Below, piece by piece: positions 5,740 to 8,897 of a stretch of 8,897 nt of DNA (position 1 is the stretch's first letter; every line of letters begins with the position of its first letter). The notes beneath the pieces were generated by a model. The model was not told the origin of the DNA. It searched no databases and saw nothing but the letters and a program-made list of their open reading frames with translations. Source of the stretch: CAYZJD01 sp964478455 (GTDB taxonomy: Bacteria > Acidobacteriota > Terriglobia > Bryobacterales > Bryobacteraceae); NCBI GenBank assembly GCA_964478455.1, contig CAYZJD010000182.1, forward strand, positions 1-8,897. Reading direction: 5' to 3'. The position numbers were made by a program, and so were the translations under genes.

Positions 5740-7071
5740 ATGAACCAGATCGATGACACTGGCAGCGCGCAACTCGCCTCGCGCCGCGATTTCCTCAAGA
5801 CCTCGGCCACAGCCGCGGGCCTCTCCTCCTTGCCCCTCGGTCTCAACGCGTACGTCGCCGGGAGCGACACCATTCGCGTCGGCTTGATCGGCTGCGGCGG
5901 CCGTGGCACGGAAGCTGCCGGCAACGCCATGGACGCCGACCCGGGGGTCCGCCTGGTGGCCATGGCCGACGTGGTGATGGACCGTGTCCAGGAAAAGCGC
6001 AACGCTTTGAAGGTCCAGAAGCCCGAACAGGTGGTCGTGGATCAGGATCACTGCTTCGCCGGTTTCGATGCGTACAAGAAGGTCATCGAGAGCGCTGACG
6101 TCGTGCTCATCGCCAACGCGGCAAAGTTCCATCCACTTCACTTGAAGGCCGCCATTGACGCCGGCAAGCACGTCTTCGTCGAGAAACCGCACGCCATCGA
6201 TCCGGCCGGAGTCAAAATGGTCGCCGCCGCTTGCGAGCTTGCCTGGCAGAAGAAGCTGTGCGTCGTCTCCGGCCTGCAAAGCCGCTACCACCCCGGCTAT
6301 CGGGAAACCATCCAGCGCGTTCACGACGGCGCCATCGGCGATATCGTTGCCATCGAGGAGAACTTCCTCCGTGCCCCCTATGTGCTGTACCCGCGCAAGC
6401 GCGGCCTGACCGAACTGGAATACCAGGGCAGCAACCAGTATCACTTCCACTGGCTATCCGGCGACGACGTTCCGCAATCGCTGGTTCACAATCTCGACCG
6501 CGCCAGTTGGGTCCTGCGTGAACAAGCTCCGCTGAAATGCCACGGCATGGGCGGCCGCTCGACGCTGCGGGGCGAAATCTACGGCAGCGTCTTCGACCAT
6601 CACGCCGTGGCCTACGAGTACGCGAACGGCGTGCGGCTCTACGCTTACTGCCGCACCATCCCGGACTGCTACAACGAGGTTTCGAGCATCCTCCTTGGTT
6701 CCAAGGGCCGCTGCAACACCCTCACCATGCGCATCGAGGGAGAAACCAAGTGGCAGTATGAGGGCCCCAGAACCTACTCCACGCCGGCGGCCAACCCCTA
6801 CCACCTCGAGCACGTCGAGCTGTTCAAGGCGATCCGCTCCGGCAACGCGCTCAACAACGGCGATTACATGGCCCGCAGCACGCTGGTGGCGGTCATGGGA
6901 CAGATCAGTTGCTACACCGGCAAGGAGGTCACCTGGGAGCAGATCTCGGCCTCCGACTTCTACTTCGCTCCCAGGCCGGAGGAGGTCGGACGCGACACGG
7001 AACCGCCAGTCAAGCCCGGTCCCGACGGCACTTACCCGGTGTTTACTCCCGGGATAACCAAGCTGCTGTAG
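5740..7071 (+). CDS. Tat-exported Gfo/Idh/MocA family oxidoreductase
   Basis: Members of this family oxidise or reduce sugars and related polyols or glycosides with NAD(P). The 443-residue product begins with a twin-arginine signal, SRRDFLK (14-20), followed by an Ala/Leu-rich stretch ending near residue 41, so it should be exported folded, probably with its cofactor. The Rossmann domain shows VGLIGCGGRG (47-56), a strand-2 end MADV (75-78) and the family's EKP motif, VFVEKPHAI (145-153), whose Lys149 is the usual catalytic lysine. The C-terminal alpha/beta domain has SGLQSRYHPGY (177-187), HWLSGDD (237-243) and VHNLDRASWVL (249-259), where His250 and Asp253 lie in the region of the family's substrate-site H-x-x-D-like pattern. 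The ATG at 5740 follows GGAGA (5726-5730) by 9 nt. The propeller gene starts 13 nt after its stop. Together with the TIM barrel further on, oxidation of a sugar or glycoside, possibly to a 3-keto form, is the best guess; the substrate is unknown. Confidence 0.9.
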   Translation: MNQIDDTGSAQLASRRDFLKTSATAAGLSSLPLGLNAYVAGSDTIRVGLIGCGGRGTEAAGNAMDADPGVRLVAMADVVMDRVQEKRNALKVQKPEQVVVDQDHCFAGFDAYKKVIESADVVLIANAAKFHPLHLKAAIDAGKHVFVEKPHAIDPAGVKMVAAACELAWQKKLCVVSGLQSRYHPGYRETIQRVHDGAIGDIVAIEENFLRAPYVLYPRKRGLTELEYQGSNQYHFHWLSGDDVPQSLVHNLDRASWVLREQAPLKCHGMGGRSTLRGEIYGSVFDHHAVAYEYANGVRLYAYCRTIPDCYNEVSSILLGSKGRCNTLTMRIEGETKWQYEGPRTYSTPAANPYHLEHVELFKAIRSGNALNNGDYMARSTLVAVMGQISCYTGKEVTWEQISASDFYFAPRPEEVGRDTEPPVKPGPDGTYPVFTPGITKLL

Positions 7072-7084
7072 CCCTGGAGCCCCC

Positions 7085-8224
7085 ATGCCTCTGATCCTCA
7101 CCGCCCTCCTCGCTCTCGCAACTGCCTGGGCCGGAAATCGCCCCGCTGACATCCCGTTCCAGAAACTTGCGCTCGATCTCGGCGCGAACGAAACCTGCGC
7201 ATTCGCCGACGTCAACGGCGACGGCCTCCTCGATATCGTCGCCGGCGAGAACTGGTTCGAGGCCCCGCGCTGGGTCCGTCACAGGTTCCGCGACATTGAA
7301 TTCACCAACAACTACATCGACGATTTGAGCGACCTCGCGCTCGACGTGAACGGCGACGGCCGAACGGATGTCATCTCGTGCTCGTGGTTCTCCAAGAAGG
7401 TCGTGTGGCTGGAAAACCCGGGTGCCGCCGGATCCTGGAAGGAGCACGTCATCGACAGCGGCCATCACACCGAGTTCTGCTTCCTCGTCGATCTGGATAA
7501 CGACGGCAAGGCCCGCGAGCTGCTCCCGCAGTACGGCTCAGCCGAGTCCCCGCTGGCATGGTACGAGCCGCGCGGCGGCACGTTCGTCCGCCACATGATC
7601 GACCCGCGCAGCCACGGTCACGGCATCGGGGCTGGCGACGTCAACCGCGACGGTCGCGCCGACGTGCTCACGCCCGAGGGTTGGTTCGAGGCCCCCGCCG
7701 ATCCCCGCTCCGGCGCGTGGACATTTCACGCCGATTTCAGCCTCGGCGCCACCGGCTTCCTCCACGTTCTGGACGTGAACGAGGACGACCGAAACGACAT
7801 CCTGACCTCGCTGGCGCACGACTACGGCATCTTCTGGCTGGAGCAAGGCGGCAACGGCAAGTGGACCCGGCACGTCATCGACGAGAGCTGGTCGCAGGCC
7901 CACGCCGTCACCCTCGTGGACCTGAACGGCGACGGCAGGCTGGATCTGCTCACCGGCAAGCGCTACATGGCCCACAACGGAAAGGACCCCGGCGAGCGCG
8001 AGCCCCTGGGCATCTCCCTCTACCAGCGCCTCCCGTCCGCTGGCGGCAAGCGCGCCGAGTGGTCGCGCCACGTGATCGACTATTCCTCCCGCGCCGGCGG
8101 CGGCATGCAGATCCCCGTCGCCGACCTCGACCGCGACGGCGATCTCGATTTCGCCGTCGCCGGCAAGAGCGGGCTGTTTCTGTTCGAAAACCTCAGCAAG
8201 CCGGCTCGTGGCGCAGGTCCCTGA
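7085..8224 (+). CDS. Secreted FG-GAP/VCBS-repeat beta-propeller protein
   Basis: A 379-residue protein with a short Sec signal peptide (hydrophobic residues 3-15, likely cleavage after AWA at 14-16). It contains seven aspartate-rich calcium-loop motifs of the D-x-[N/D]-x-D-G type: DVNGDGLLD (42-50), DVNGDGRTD (87-95), DLDNDGKAR (136-144), DVNRDGRAD (185-193), DVNEDDRND (230-238), DLNGDGRLD (279-287) and DLDRDGDLD (347-355). Spacing is 45, 49, 49, 45, 49 and 68 residues. Seven repeats fit a seven-bladed propeller of the FG-GAP/VCBS (integrin-like) class that binds Ca2+ and acts outside the cytoplasm. A second recurring element, HVID or HMID (121, 170, 263, 329), is usually followed by a His/Gly-rich turn before the next calcium loop. 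The fifth loop is degenerate (DD in place of DG). The ATG at 7085 has GGAG at 7076-7079, 13 nt after the oxidoreductase stop, so an operon is likely. A ligand-binding or assembly role beside the sugar oxidoreductase is inferred. Confidence 0.88.
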   Translation: MPLILTALLALATAWAGNRPADIPFQKLALDLGANETCAFADVNGDGLLDIVAGENWFEAPRWVRHRFRDIEFTNNYIDDLSDLALDVNGDGRTDVISCSWFSKKVVWLENPGAAGSWKEHVIDSGHHTEFCFLVDLDNDGKARELLPQYGSAESPLAWYEPRGGTFVRHMIDPRSHGHGIGAGDVNRDGRADVLTPEGWFEAPADPRSGAWTFHADFSLGATGFLHVLDVNEDDRNDILTSLAHDYGIFWLEQGGNGKWTRHVIDESWSQAHAVTLVDLNGDGRLDLLTGKRYMAHNGKDPGEREPLGISLYQRLPSAGGKRAEWSRHVIDYSSRAGGGMQIPVADLDRDGDLDFAVAGKSGLFLFENLSKPARGAGP

Positions 8225-8231
8225 CCTGCGC
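8211..8231 (+). promoter_or_regulatory. Perfect 9-bp hairpin spanning the stop codon between two operon genes
   Basis: GCGCAGGTC (8211-8219), loop CCT (8220-8222) and GACCTGCGC (8223-8231) form a perfect 9-bp stem. It contains the TGA stop (8222-8224) of the propeller gene and ends 16 nt before the AAGGAG ribosome site of the next gene. With no T-run after it (ATTGATC follows), it is more likely an mRNA-stabilising or processing element, or a partial attenuator, than a full terminator. Confidence 0.5.
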
Positions 8232-8259
8232 ATTGATCATCCTCCTGAAGGAGACTGAC

Positions 8260-8897
8260 ATGCCCAAACGCACTTCCATTGGATCCTGGGCTTACACCAT
8301 CGGCCCTTATGCAGACCATCCCGTCGACTTCGACACCGTCTGCGACCGGCTCAAGGAACTCGGCTTCGACGGCGTCGAGCTTGGCGCGTTTCCGCCGCAC
8401 CCCAACCCCGGCAACCCCAGCGGGCCGAACGACAACTGGCCCGGCGCCATGCCCGAGAAGTCCCAGCGCGACGAGCTCCGCGCCCGCCTGCGCGAGAAAG
8501 GCCTCGGCCTCAGCGGCATCGCTGCCAACCTCTGGGGCGAGAAGCTCATCAACACGGACGACCAGAGCAAGTACATCGCCGAGTTCCGCAAGAACTCCGA
8601 GTTCGCCCGCGACCTCGGGATTCTCTCGATCCGCGTGGACACGGTCCAGCCACCCACCATCCTTCGCGAGGTCGACAACGACACGGCCGTGAAGCGCGTC
8701 GTCAACACATGGAAAACCTGCTGCGACATCGCCGCCTCGAACGGCCAGTACGTCATTTGGGAATTCGAGCCCGGCTTCGCCTTCAACAAGCCGTCCTACA
8801 TCGTGCGCATCCACGACGCCGTCAACAAGCCGAACTTCGGCATCCTCTACGACACCTGCCACGGCCAGATGGTCGGCGTCGTGGATGCGCACGATGT
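8260..8897 (+). CDS. Xylose isomerase-like TIM-barrel sugar isomerase/epimerase, 3' end cut
   Basis: The reading frame is open from an ATG at 8260 to the window edge (212 complete codons), so the C-terminus is missing. AAGGAG (8248-8253) lies 6 nt before the start. The sequence fits the AP-endonuclease-2/sugar phosphate isomerase-epimerase family: strand 1 TSIGSWAYTIG (5-15), LKELGFDGVELGAF (31-44) with Glu40 at the end of strand 2, LREKGLGLSGIAANLWG (77-93), FARDLGILSIRVDT (115-128), YVIWEFEPGF (164-173) and FGILYDTCH (193-201). Glu168 or Glu170, Asp198 and His201 are likely metal ligands; the remaining ligand should lie beyond the edge. Such enzymes isomerise or epimerise free sugars and keto-sugars, or act as lyases on 3-keto-glycosides. 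It has no signal peptide, unlike its two upstream neighbours, so it should act in the cytoplasm. A 35-nt gap containing a hairpin separates it from the propeller gene. Confidence 0.85.
   Translation, partial: MPKRTSIGSWAYTIGPYADHPVDFDTVCDRLKELGFDGVELGAFPPHPNPGNPSGPNDNWPGAMPEKSQRDELRARLREKGLGLSGIAANLWGEKLINTDDQSKYIAEFRKNSEFARDLGILSIRVDTVQPPTILREVDNDTAVKRVVNTWKTCCDIAASNGQYVIWEFEPGFAFNKPSYIVRIHDAVNKPNFGILYDTCHGQMVGVVDAHD

Noticed and set aside
5064..6002. Long minus-strand open frame (312 codons) crossing the noncoding region and the oxidoreductase start
   Set aside because: Composition is Arg/Pro/Ser-rich with no recognisable motif. It overlaps the hairpin region and the well-supported oxidoreductase gene, and looks like a chance frame in GC-rich DNA.

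Overview
The window looks like chromosomal DNA from a GC-rich environmental bacterium. The gene families (bactofilin, Tat-exported Gfo/Idh/MocA oxidoreductase, FG-GAP/VCBS propeller, xylose-isomerase-like TIM barrel, Asp-box propeller) suggest an acidobacterium of the Solibacter/Bryobacterales type. A planctomycete or verrucomicrobial origin cannot be excluded by eye. No phage, integrase, transposase, CRISPR array, tRNA or rRNA was seen.

Layout. (1) Positions 57-1374, minus strand: a two-gene unit with a bactofilin (799-1374) followed 22 nt later by a small SAM-methyltransferase-like protein (57-776, TTG start). The bactofilin leader has a perfect 7-bp hairpin abutting its Shine-Dalgarno sequence. 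(2) Positions 1544-2932, plus strand and divergent: a full-length tyrosine phenol-lyase that keeps all the residues separating this enzyme from tryptophanase. (3) Positions 3060-4773, plus strand: a GAF-domain protein and, 7 nt later, a secreted Asp-box (BNR/Ycf48-like) propeller, followed by a weak terminator-like hairpin. (4) Positions 4774-5739: 966 nt without a convincing protein gene. It holds a promoter-like signal (TTGACT, 17 nt, CATATT), then about 600 nt packed with hairpins, several capped by GNRA tetraloops. I interpret this as a large structured noncoding RNA whose family I cannot assign. After it come a terminator-like segment, an imperfect inverted repeat of a type scattered in environmental genomes, and a GC-rich hairpin. 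(5) Positions 5740 to the right edge, plus strand: a tight cluster of a Tat-signal Gfo/Idh/MocA oxidoreductase, a seven-repeat FG-GAP/VCBS propeller with a signal peptide, and a sugar isomerase/epimerase-type TIM barrel cut by the window end.

How the genes work together. The last cluster is best read as a carbohydrate-modifying system: an NAD(P)-type sugar oxidoreductase and a metal-dependent TIM-barrel isomerase/epimerase or lyase, a pairing known from 3-keto-glycoside and C-glycoside catabolism, with an exported Ca-binding propeller between them. The bactofilin pair points to cell-envelope or cytoskeletal work. The tyrosine phenol-lyase has no visible tyrosine permease or TyrR-like regulator beside it. 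The most unexplained part is the structured RNA candidate at about 4925-5535.
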